A stretch of 16,201 nt of DNA from Cyanobium sp. (GTDB taxonomy: Bacteria > Cyanobacteriota > Cyanobacteriia > PCC-6307 > Cyanobiaceae), in assembly GCA_014191535.1 (NCBI GenBank), contig BJHC01000006.1, positions 1 to 16,201 of the forward strand. The letters are read 5' to 3'. The position numbers and the translations under genes are program-made. Shown in pieces: positions 1 to 5,871 of this stretch (position 1 is its first letter; each line of letters opens with the position of its first letter). Under the pieces are notes generated by a model. The model saw nothing but the letters and a program-made list of their open reading frames with translations. It was not told the origin of the DNA and searched no databases.

Positions 1-831
1 CAGCCGGCGCAACTGCTCAGGTCCGAGGCCATAGCGTTCCGCCAGGGTGGTGCGCAGCAGGCCACTGGCGCCGAGGCTCCGCAACAACAGATCCAGGCGG
101 CTGCCCTGCAGGAGCAACAGCTGGGGAGCGGGGCCCTGGAGCGGGGCCGGGGGCGCCAGCCAGCCGGGGGCACCGGTGAGGGTGCCGGCGGTGGCATCAG
201 CCTCGCCGCTGACCACCAGGCTGCCGGCATCGCTGCTGAGTTGCAGACAGCCCTGTTGCAACAGGGCGGACAGGGGGGCGATGGGGCCCAGCATCTGGGC
301 CAGGGCCAGGCCGTTCCAGTGGACAGCGGTGCGTTGCAGCAGGGTGGCGGTGCAGCGCTGCTCCAGGCCGCGGGAGGGACGGCGCTTCAAGGTGAGCTGT
401 TGTTCCAGCAGCTGACGTGCCAGGGGGCTGGGGGCGATCACCCACAGGTCGTCCACCACCAGGGCCCCGGGGGGTGACGGCTGGGCCGTGGCGACGGGCA
501 GCACCAGGTAGCTGCCGGCATCCCCATGGGGGCCCCAGAACTGCCACCAGAGGCGACGCTGGCGTGCCCACAGGGCCTGGGCCCGCTGGGGGCCGAGGCG
601 CTCCAGCCACAGGGGGGGTGGAGGGTCGCCGGGCCGTGCGGTGAAACTCTGCAGCAGGGCCGCTTCCGCCTGCAAGCGATCGAGGCCCGTCGCCAGGCGC
701 CGCGGGAAGAGGCCTAACAGCAACGCCGGAAGCGCCAGCAACAGCAGCAACGCCGCCAGGGTGTTGCGGAGGGGCTCGACCTCACGCCGCAGGGGCAGGG
801 GCAGCGGTGGAACCAGACGGGTCAGCGGCAT
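1..831 (-). CDS. Membrane-anchored hypothetical protein (3' part outside window)
   Basis: The frame is open from an ATG at 831 to the left edge, giving 277 residues without a stop, so the C-terminus is missing. I do not recognise the family. A short cationic N-terminus is followed by one strong hydrophobic segment at about residues 24-43 (leucine/alanine run ending LLLGLFPRR). The rest looks soluble, with many Trp, Gln and Leu and repeated 'LLQQ' stretches, which suggests an N-terminally anchored periplasmic or lumenal domain. The ATG lies inside the end of cofH: the cofH stop is at 822-824, so the two overlap by 10 nt and are probably translationally coupled. A DUF3352-like cyanobacterial protein is one guess, but I see no diagnostic motif. 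That it is a gene is fairly sure; its function is unknown. Confidence 0.7.
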   Translation of the reverse strand, partial: MPLTRLVPPLPLPLRREVEPLRNTLAALLLLLALPALLLGLFPRRLATGLDRLQAEAALLQSFTARPGDPPPPLWLERLGPQRAQALWARQRRLWWQFWGPHGDAGSYLVLPVATAQPSPPGALVVDDLWVIAPSPLARQLLEQQLTLKRRPSRGLEQRCTATLLQRTAVHWNGLALAQMLGPIAPLSALLQQGCLQLSSDAGSLVVSGEADATAGTLTGAPGWLAPPAPLQGPAPQLLLLQGSRLDLLLRSLGASGLLRTTLAERYGLGPEQLRRL

Positions 832-2072
832 GGGGCGGAGCCGACCTCGCCGTACAGGGTTGTGCGTTGCGCCACCGGGCGACCGAGGCTGCGGGCCGCC
901 GCTTCGAGGGCGTCTGGGGTCTGAGCGGTGCCGCCCTGGGCTCCAGCCATGCTGGTGATGGTCTCCTCCATCAGGGTGCCCCCCAGGTCGTTGCAGCCCC
1001 AGCGCAGGGCCTCGGTGGCCCCGGCGAGGGTGAGCTTGACCCAGCTGGGCTGGTGGTTCACGAACCAGCGGTCGAGCAGCAGGCGGGCCTGGGCCGTGAG
1101 GGTGAGCATGGCGGTGCGGTCGGGCTGGTCACGGCCCACCCGCTGCCGCAGCGCAGCCGGGGCCTGTGCACCGATGAAGGGCAGCAGCACGAACTCGCTG
1201 AAACCGCTGACCTGATGCTGCCAGGCGGCTTGCTGCAGGGCCACCAGGGTGAGCAGATGGGCGGCGCGATCAGCCGGTTGCTCCAGATGGCCGGCCATCA
1301 GGGTGGCCGTGCTGGCCAGGCCGCTGCGATGCACCTGCAACACCACGCCACACCACTGGCGGGCACTCAGCTTTTCCGGACAGAGCTGACGGCGCACCGA
1401 CTCACTCAGCACCTCGGCGGCGGTGCCGGGAACCGATCCCAGACCAGCCGCCATCAGACCTTCAATCACCGCCTGCAGCGGCCGTTCGTCCTGTTCGGCG
1501 ATGAACAGCAGCTCCTGGGGGGAGAAGGCATGCAGATGCAGGCCGGGGGCGGCCGCCTGCACAGCCCGCAGCAAAGCCTGGTAGTAGCGGAGGCTGGAGC
1601 CCTCCAACCGTGCCTCCGGGTTGAGGCCCCCCTGGATGCAGAGCTCGGTGGCCCCCGCCTGGGCGGCCAGGGAGGCGCGCTCCTGCAGGGCTTCGAAGCT
1701 GTGCCAGAAGGCCCCCTGCTGGCCTGCATCGCGGCGGAAGGCGCAAAAGCTGCAGTGCTGCAGGCAGTGGTTGGTGAAATTGAGGTTGCGGTTCACCACA
1801 TAGGTGACCCGTTCGCCCACCAGCTGCTGCCGGCGCTGGTCAGCCAACGGACGCAGGGCCCCGTGGGCGGGCTGGTGCAGCAGCCTGGAGGCCAGCACCC
1901 AGCTCTCGGGGCTGCCAGGGTCGGATCGGAGGGCCCCCTGCAACTGCTGCTGCAGCTCAGCGGTCCAACCGGCGGCACCGGCGACCTGCGGCGGGTTGGG
2001 TCGGGGCGGGATCAGACAGCGGTCGGCCTCACGCCAGGCCCAGGGTGCGATCCACGCCGCCGGATCGCTCAC
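822..2072 (-). CDS. cofH: 7,8-didemethyl-8-hydroxy-5-deazariboflavin (F0) synthase subunit CofH
   Basis: This is a radical SAM enzyme that joins tyrosine to the pyrimidine intermediate on the way to the deazaflavin F0. In cyanobacteria without F420 metabolism, F0 is known as the antenna chromophore of DNA photolyase. From the GTG at 2072 the protein has 416 residues, usual for the family. The [4Fe-4S] motif CxxxCxxC is C103-LQH-C107-SF-C110 within the context NFTNHC..HCSFCAFRR, and the C-terminal CofH signature GCNDLGGTLMEE is present. A longer frame from ATG 2129 exists. I prefer the GTG because it overlaps the stop of the preceding small gene by 4 nt (GTGA at 2072-2069), a usual coupling arrangement. 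The partner cofG is not in the window. The call is firm; the start is moderately sure. Confidence 0.93.
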   Translation of the reverse strand: MSDPAAWIAPWAWREADRCLIPPRPNPPQVAGAAGWTAELQQQLQGALRSDPGSPESWVLASRLLHQPAHGALRPLADQRRQQLVGERVTYVVNRNLNFTNHCLQHCSFCAFRRDAGQQGAFWHSFEALQERASLAAQAGATELCIQGGLNPEARLEGSSLRYYQALLRAVQAAAPGLHLHAFSPQELLFIAEQDERPLQAVIEGLMAAGLGSVPGTAAEVLSESVRRQLCPEKLSARQWCGVVLQVHRSGLASTATLMAGHLEQPADRAAHLLTLVALQQAAWQHQVSGFSEFVLLPFIGAQAPAALRQRVGRDQPDRTAMLTLTAQARLLLDRWFVNHQPSWVKLTLAGATEALRWGCNDLGGTLMEETITSMAGAQGGTAQTPDALEAAARSLGRPVAQRTTLYGEVGSAPCR

Positions 2073-2257
2073 CGGCGGCTGCGACCCGGGCTGGACACGG
2101 GCTGCTGACGGCGACGGCGGTCTCGCCATTCGACCGTGGAGAGATAGATCACGCCGCCGCTCACGAACACCAGCAGGGCGGCGGCCAGGATGGCCAACAG
2201 ATTGTTCAGCCCCAGGCCAAAGGGAAGGCCCAGGGCGGAGGAATCGAATGCACTCAC
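2069..2257 (-). CDS. Small single-helix membrane protein between petN and cofH
   Basis: This is a 62-residue frame from GTG 2257 to TGA 2069-2071. It has a short N-terminus, one transmembrane helix at about residues 19-39 (LLAILAAALLVFVSGGVIYL), then a charged tail with the segment EWRDRRRR. The shape resembles the many one-helix photosystem and b6f accessory proteins, but I cannot match it to a named subunit. It starts 38 nt downstream of the petN stop, and its own stop overlaps the proposed cofH GTG by 4 nt. No good Shine-Dalgarno is visible. Tight packing, clean hydrophobic/charged partitioning and GC-rich codon use support a real gene. The same frame extends upstream through petN to about 2422, but that part is only a shadow of petN. 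Confidence 0.62.
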   Translation of the reverse strand: MSAFDSSALGLPFGLGLNNLLAILAAALLVFVSGGVIYLSTVEWRDRRRRQQPVSSPGRSRR

Positions 2258-2295
2258 CGGGTCAGGGGCGACCCCCAGGGGCCACGCAGATGAGC

Positions 2296-2397
2296 TCAGA
2301 AGTTGATGCTGCCGTCGCCGTTGCGGCCCCACACCACCATGGCGATCGAGAAGGTGAAGGTGGCGCAGAGAGCGGCCCAACCCACGGTGATCAGCAT
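2296..2397 (-). CDS. petN: Cytochrome b6f complex subunit VIII (PetN)
   Basis: This 33-residue reading frame runs from ATG 2397 to TGA 2296. It begins [14 protein letters not shown] and contains the conserved segment [12 protein letters not shown], ending in GSINF. That is the PetN signature: a single transmembrane helix (about residues 3-24) with the invariant VVWGRNG at its end. PetN is a small peripheral subunit of the thylakoid cytochrome b6f dimer, needed for its assembly or stability. It is divergent from clpS with 77 nt between starts, so both promoters must lie in 2398-2474. No Shine-Dalgarno is seen upstream of the ATG. It is probably the first gene of a petN-orf62-cofH transcript. 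Recognition is confident because length and motif fit exactly. Confidence 0.95.
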   Translation of the reverse strand: MLITVGWAALCATFTFSIAMVVWGRNGDGSINF

Positions 2398-2474
2398 GGC
2401 GTTGCAAACGTGATGGCGGCACTTTAACCAGCGCCGGGCGGCAGACTGGGGGTTGCTTCCAGGCTTGTCATCCG

Positions 2475-2762
2475 ATGGGATCGTCCGGTCAGACGCTGCT
2501 CGATCGCCAACGCCTGCAGGTGCCTTACCCCCAGGGTCGGGTGATCGTGCTGGATGACGACCACAACACCTTTCAGCACGTGGTGGAGGTGCTCGTGCGC
2601 CATATCCCGGGGATGACCCCGGACCGTGCCTGGGAGCTGGCCCATCAGATCGATGGCCAGGGCTCGGCGGTGGTGTGGAGCGGTCCGCTGGAGCAGGCGG
2701 AGCTGTATCACCAGCAATTAGGAGCCGAGGGCCTCACGATGGCCCCGCTGGAGCGCTGCTGA
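2475..2762 (+). CDS. clpS: ATP-dependent Clp protease adaptor ClpS
   Basis: ClpS delivers N-degron substrates to the ClpC/ClpP protease. The protein has 95 residues with the ClpS core: beta strand [12 protein letters not shown] (residues 22-33), the helix [22 protein letters not shown], and an AE.Y...L helix near residue 75. Aligned by eye to E. coli ClpS, the pocket residues Asn34-Asp35-Asp36 correspond to Asp27-Asp28-Asp29, Thr38 to Asn31, and the amino-group-binding His66 to Asp60 (IDGQGSAV where most ClpS have HxxG). This suggests a divergent adaptor, like the second ClpS type (ClpS2) of cyanobacteria, with altered N-end preference. The stop TGA (2760-2762) abuts the stop of the convergent gene on the other strand. 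The family call is firm; the paralogue assignment is inference. Confidence 0.92.
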   Translation: MGSSGQTLLDRQRLQVPYPQGRVIVLDDDHNTFQHVVEVLVRHIPGMTPDRAWELAHQIDGQGSAVVWSGPLEQAELYHQQLGAEGLTMAPLERC

Positions 2763-2990
2763 TCAGGCCAGCCGCCGGTGCTCCAGCAGCTCGAACAGGG
2801 GTTGGGTGCGCAGACGGTTCTGCTCCGCCTCGAGCACGAAGCTGAGGATGCGCCCCGAACAGACCGCCAGGCCCCTGAGCCGTTGGGCATCGGAGTGACC
2901 CACGCTCACCAGCTGAGCCTCCGGGCCCAGCTCATCGCGCAGGCGATCGAGCAGATGGGGGTGGCGGGCGTGGTCCTGCGGGGCGGCCAT
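2763..2990 (-). CDS. Conserved-looking small hypothetical protein (75 aa)
   Basis: This frame has 75 residues from ATG 2990 and I do not recognise its family. The protein is soluble: an Arg/His/Leu-rich N-terminal helix (HLLDRLRDELG), a middle part (SVGHSDAQRLRGLAVC) and a C-terminal segment with FVLEAEQNRLRTQPLFELLE that could form a strand and a helix. The frame is favoured because it exactly fills the space between clpS and the DUF2103 gene: its TGA stop (minus 2763-2765) directly abuts the clpS stop, and its ATG lies 73 nt from the divergent DUF2103 start. The overlapping frame on the plus strand (2778-3503) looks like a shadow, because it reads through DUF2103 in another phase. A function cannot be given. 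Confidence 0.6.
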   Translation of the reverse strand: MAAPQDHARHPHLLDRLRDELGPEAQLVSVGHSDAQRLRGLAVCSGRILSFVLEAEQNRLRTQPLFELLEHRRLA

Positions 2991-3063
2991 GGGCTCAGCC
3001 GAGGGAGCAATGGTCTAGCAGGCTTCCTTAGGGTTGACGACCCCTGCCCCCCATCCCGCAGCC

Positions 3064-3354
3064 ATGGGCCGGCTGGTGATCACCCACAGCACCTACCTGG
3101 AGGGGCTGATCCCGCTGCTCAAACGGCTGGTGAAGGATCCGGCCATCGACACGATCACCCCCGCCGTGATCGCCCGCGTGCGGGGCCGGGCGCCGGAACT
3201 GCGGCTGCGGGTCTCAACCCCCATCAGCGGCGGCTGGAAACTGGTGGCTCGCCGCGGCAGCAGCGCCCAGGAGGTGTTCGTGGTCACCGCTCTGGGGGCC
3301 CCGGAGCTGGAGGAGCGCATCGCCACCCTGGTGGGCAGCAAAGGAAAAGGGTGA
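3064..3354 (+). CDS. DUF2103 family protein (predicted metal-binding)
   Basis: This 96-residue protein starts MGRLVITHSTYLEGLI and continues through ITPAVIARVRGRAPELRLRV and ISGGWKLVARRGSSAQEVFV. I recognise this layout as the short DUF2103 proteins found across cyanobacteria, described only as predicted metal-binding. The conserved HSTY near the start and the basic RGRAP and ARRG segments fit. No experimental role is known to me. The ATG at 3064 is chosen because family members normally begin at MGRL; a TTG at 3034 would add ten residues of unlikely, proline-rich sequence. It is followed by a 183-nt spacer and the convergent purK. Confident on family, no functional claim. Confidence 0.85.
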   Translation: MGRLVITHSTYLEGLIPLLKRLVKDPAIDTITPAVIARVRGRAPELRLRVSTPISGGWKLVARRGSSAQEVFVVTALGAPELEERIATLVGSKGKG

Positions 3355-3401
3355 ACCGCTGTGCCGTTCTGCCCCAGATTCCGACCTGGATAAACCAGAA
3401 G

Positions 3402-3489
3402 GGGAGTCAGAGCGGAGATTCGTTTCCGGCTACGGGGCCGGTTTACGGCACTGTCGCGACAGACGCCCCAAGTCGAAAAGGGAGTCAGA
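3402..3489. repeat. Direct repeat GGGAGTCAGA, two copies 78 nt apart
   Basis: The ten bases GGGAGTCAGA occur at 3402-3411 and again at 3480-3489. With three more bases on the left the match is 12 of 13 (AAGGGGAGTCAGA against AAAGGGAGTCAGA). The two copies flank the 12-bp palindrome at 3451-3462. The role is unknown; two short copies could be chance. Confidence 0.5.
3451..3462. promoter_or_regulatory. Perfect 12-bp palindrome CTGTCGCGACAG
   Basis: The sequence reads identically on both strands and does not extend further. With no loop it fits a dimeric protein-binding site better than an RNA hairpin. It lies in the spacer where two genes converge, not in front of a start codon, so an operator role is not obvious. 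Confidence 0.35.
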
Positions 3490-3537
3490 TCAGAAAACTG
3501 TAGAAGGCAGTGACCAACACAGCAGTCCGCAGAAATC

Positions 3538-4866
3538 CTAGGCCCCGTGAACCGATTCGGACGCGCCGGCAGCGGCGGGGGGCAGGGGCCAGATGCGGCG
3601 GATCTCCTCCAACCGCTGCATGGCCTCCAGGCGCCGGGCATGGGGATCCTGCTGCTCCAGCAGCACCGTGGCATGACCGAGCTTGCGGCCCACGCTGGAG
3701 CCCTGCTTGCCGTACCAATGGATGTGCAGCTGTGGCAGCGCCTGCAGGGCGGCCCGCTGCTGGGGGTAATCCGCGTCGGGGTGGTCGGGGCTGCGGTCGT
3801 CAAAACCCAGCAGGTTCACCATCAGGGCGCCGGGGACCTGCAGCTGCGGTTCCTCGGTACGGGCTCCCCCCACCGTGAGCAGCTGCAGGTCGAACTGGCT
3901 CAGATTGCAGGCCTCAATGGAGTAGTGGCCGGAGTTGTGGGTGCGAGGCGCCAGTTCATTCACCAGCAACCCCTGGGGCCCGTAGAAAAACTCGATCGAC
4001 AACACCCCCACGTAATCGAGGGCCGTCAGCAGGGACGCCGCCACATTGCGGGCCCGTTGCTGGAGGGCATGGCTGGCATCCACCGGTGCCAGCACCCAGT
4101 CGCACACCTGCTGGTGCTGATGGGTCTGCACCAAGGGGAGACAGACCACTTCACCGGCCTGGTCGCGGGCGGCCACCAGGGCCAGCTCCTGCTCGAAGGC
4201 CACGAACTCCTCGACGATCCAGTCAGCGGGGTTCACCTGCTGCAGGAGCGCCTGCAGGTCGGCCTCGGAGCGGAGCACCGCCGTGCCTCGGCCGTCGTAG
4301 CCACCGCTGGCGAGCTTGGCCATCAGCGGATAGGCAAAGCCCTCCGGCAAGCCGGGGGATGTGGAGGGGGAGGAAGTGGAGGCAGCGGAGCTGGCGGGGT
4401 TGGGTGGGGTGGGGTCGCTTGGGCTGGTGCCGTCCCCGGCCGGCGCTGGCGGCTCACCACCTGGGGTGGAGCGGAGCTGATCCAGCCCAAACCAGCGGGG
4501 GCAGGGGAGATGCAAGCGCTGCAGCAGGTCCCGTTGGCTGCGCTTGCACACCAGGGGGCGCAGGGCCTCGAGGCTGGGGAGGAAACAGACGCCATCGGCG
4601 GCCAGGGGCGCCAGGGCCTCCAGGTCCAGCCATTCGTTTTCGAAGCTGATGGCCAGGCATTGCTGGGCCAACAGCCGGGTGGCGGCGGCATCGCGCACAT
4701 CGGCCTGCACCACGCGGCTGGCCAGGGCCACGGCTGGGTCATGGGGGTTGGGGGTCTGCACCACCAGTTCCACCCCGCGGCGCTGGGCCGCCTCGGCGAG
4801 CATCCAGGCCAGCTGACCGCCACCAACGATGCCGATGGCCCCCGGGAGTGTCGGCGCCGCGCCCAT
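3538..4866 (-). CDS. purK: N5-carboxyaminoimidazole ribonucleotide synthase (PurK)
   Basis: PurK is the ATP-grasp enzyme that carboxylates AIR to N5-CAIR in purine synthesis, using ATP and bicarbonate. From ATG 4866 the protein has 442 residues, about 80-90 more than the usual 355-380. The N-terminal nucleotide-binding fold is seen in GIVGGGQLAWMLAEAA (residues 12-27). ATP-grasp elements follow: LMAKLASGGYDGRG (181-194), DWIVEEFV (215-222), and the late metal/substrate motif IEFFY...VNELAPRTHNSGHYSIEAC (291-320). The extra length is largely a Pro/Ser/Thr/Gly-rich stretch at about residues 131-172, between the central and ATP-grasp domains. A TTG start at 4890 would add eight residues. It lies 32 nt downstream of the ABC permease stop and may be cotranscribed with it. 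Function is firm. Confidence 0.95.
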   Translation of the reverse strand: MGAAPTLPGAIGIVGGGQLAWMLAEAAQRRGVELVVQTPNPHDPAVALASRVVQADVRDAAATRLLAQQCLAISFENEWLDLEALAPLAADGVCFLPSLEALRPLVCKRSQRDLLQRLHLPCPRWFGLDQLRSTPGGEPPAPAGDGTSPSDPTPPNPASSAASTSSPSTSPGLPEGFAYPLMAKLASGGYDGRGTAVLRSEADLQALLQQVNPADWIVEEFVAFEQELALVAARDQAGEVVCLPLVQTHQHQQVCDWVLAPVDASHALQQRARNVAASLLTALDYVGVLSIEFFYGPQGLLVNELAPRTHNSGHYSIEACNLSQFDLQLLTVGGARTEEPQLQVPGALMVNLLGFDDRSPDHPDADYPQQRAALQALPQLHIHWYGKQGSSVGRKLGHATVLLEQQDPHARRLEAMQRLEEIRRIWPLPPAAAGASESVHGA

Positions 4867-4898
4867 GGCCCCAGCCACGCAATCAATCAATGTCGCAT

Positions 4899-5834
4899 TC
4901 AGGCCAGGGATTTGTCTCCGGCAAAGGCAAACCGCACCAGGCTCAGTAACAAGACGATCACGAACAGGGCCAGGCCCACGGTGCAGGCGTAGCTGATCTC
5001 CAGCTCGGCGAACGCCTGGTCATAGACGTAATACACCAGGGTTTTGGTGGCATCGGCCGGCCCCCCCTGGGTCATCAGATACACCTCCTCAAACACCTTG
5101 GTGGCGGCGATGGCGGAGATCACGGCCACCAGCGTCACGTAGGGGCGCAGCAGGGGCAGCGTGATGTCGAGGTGTTTGCGCCATCCCTCACTGCCATCCA
5201 ATTCGGCGGCTTCGTAGAGGTCGGTGGGGATGCCCTGGAGGCCAGCCAGAAAAATCACCATGTAGTAGCCAAGCCCCTTCCAGAGGGTCACCACCATCAC
5301 CGAAGGGAGCGCCAGCAGCGGGTTGGTCAGGAAGCCGATGGGCTGGAAGCGGTCGCCGATCAGGGCGTTGAGCCAACCGTCGCGCGTCAGCGCGCTCAGC
5401 CAGCCGTTGATCAGGCCGGTTTCGGCGTAGAGCCAGCGAAAGGCGATGGCCGCCACCACGATCGACACCAGCACGGGTGTGTAGAACGCGGCACGGAACC
5501 AGTGAATGCCGGGTAACTGGCGGTTCACCAGCACCGCCAGCAGCAGCGAACCCAGCACCACCGGGGGCACCACCCCCACCAGGTACAGGAGGGTGGTGCC
5601 GAGCACCTTGAAGAACATCGGATCGGCCAGCAGGCGCCGGATGTTGGCCAGGCCCACGAAGCGCAGCGGCTCGCTCACATCCAGACCGCTCTGCGTGAAG
5701 CTCATCACCAGGGCCATGGCGGCCGGGATCAGCACCGACAGGCAGATCAGCAGCAGTCCGGGTGCCAGAAACCCCCAGGCGGTGGCGGAGCGTGGGGCGG
5801 ACTGGGGCAAGGCGGCGAGCGGCAGGGCAGCCAC
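4899..5834 (-). CDS. Sugar-type ABC transporter permease (MalF/GgtC-like)
   Basis: This is an inner-membrane subunit of a binding-protein-dependent importer of the carbohydrate (CUT1) type. It has 311 residues with about six transmembrane helices: roughly 19-45, 78-104, 117-136, 172-200, 232-248 and 282-303. The cytoplasmic EAA loop that docks the ATPase is EAAELDGSEGW..HLDITLP at 208-227. Family members in cyanobacteria include GgtC for glucosylglycerol, trehalose or sucrose, but substrate cannot be read from this subunit alone. No second permease, solute-binding protein or ATPase gene is nearby, so it must work with partners encoded elsewhere. The start is a GTG at 5834 in good position for the first helix. 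It is divergent from recQ with 37 nt between the proposed starts. Confidence 0.88.
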   Translation of the reverse strand: MAALPLAALPQSAPRSATAWGFLAPGLLLICLSVLIPAAMALVMSFTQSGLDVSEPLRFVGLANIRRLLADPMFFKVLGTTLLYLVGVVPPVVLGSLLLAVLVNRQLPGIHWFRAAFYTPVLVSIVVAAIAFRWLYAETGLINGWLSALTRDGWLNALIGDRFQPIGFLTNPLLALPSVMVVTLWKGLGYYMVIFLAGLQGIPTDLYEAAELDGSEGWRKHLDITLPLLRPYVTLVAVISAIAATKVFEEVYLMTQGGPADATKTLVYYVYDQAFAELEISYACTVGLALFVIVLLLSLVRFAFAGDKSLA

Positions 5835-5871
5835 GGCATTCTGGGAGATCCAGCCGCCTCAGCCAGCCCCC

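Larger units (their letters stand above)
3355..3537. other. Spacer between convergent DUF2103 and purK
   Basis: No credible gene is seen. By hand count about 101 of 180 bases (3361-3540) are G or C, somewhat lower than the flanking genes. The spacer contains the direct repeat and palindrome listed separately, plus two competing short stem-loops: CCGGC at 3426-3430 with GCCGG at 3437-3441, and GCCG at 3437-3440 with CGGC at 3446-3449. Both flanking genes end here, so these are candidate transcript ends, although no long T-tract follows on either strand. Confidence 0.6.

Noticed and set aside
807..2108. Long plus-strand open frame (433 codons) antisense to cofH
   Set aside because: High-GC DNA often leaves the opposite frame open. 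The translation is Gly/Gln/His-rich without any motif, while the minus strand encodes an unmistakable CofH.
3485..3541. Short hydrophobic minus-strand peptide (FLRTAVLVTAFYSFLI) just after purK
   Set aside because: It is the tail of a shadow frame overlapping purK, with only a TTG/GTG-type internal start possible and no match to a known small photosynthetic subunit.
3547..4992. Plus-strand frame of 481 codons antisense to purK
   Set aside because: Same GC-driven shadow effect. It crosses the purK/permease junction and has no recognisable domain.
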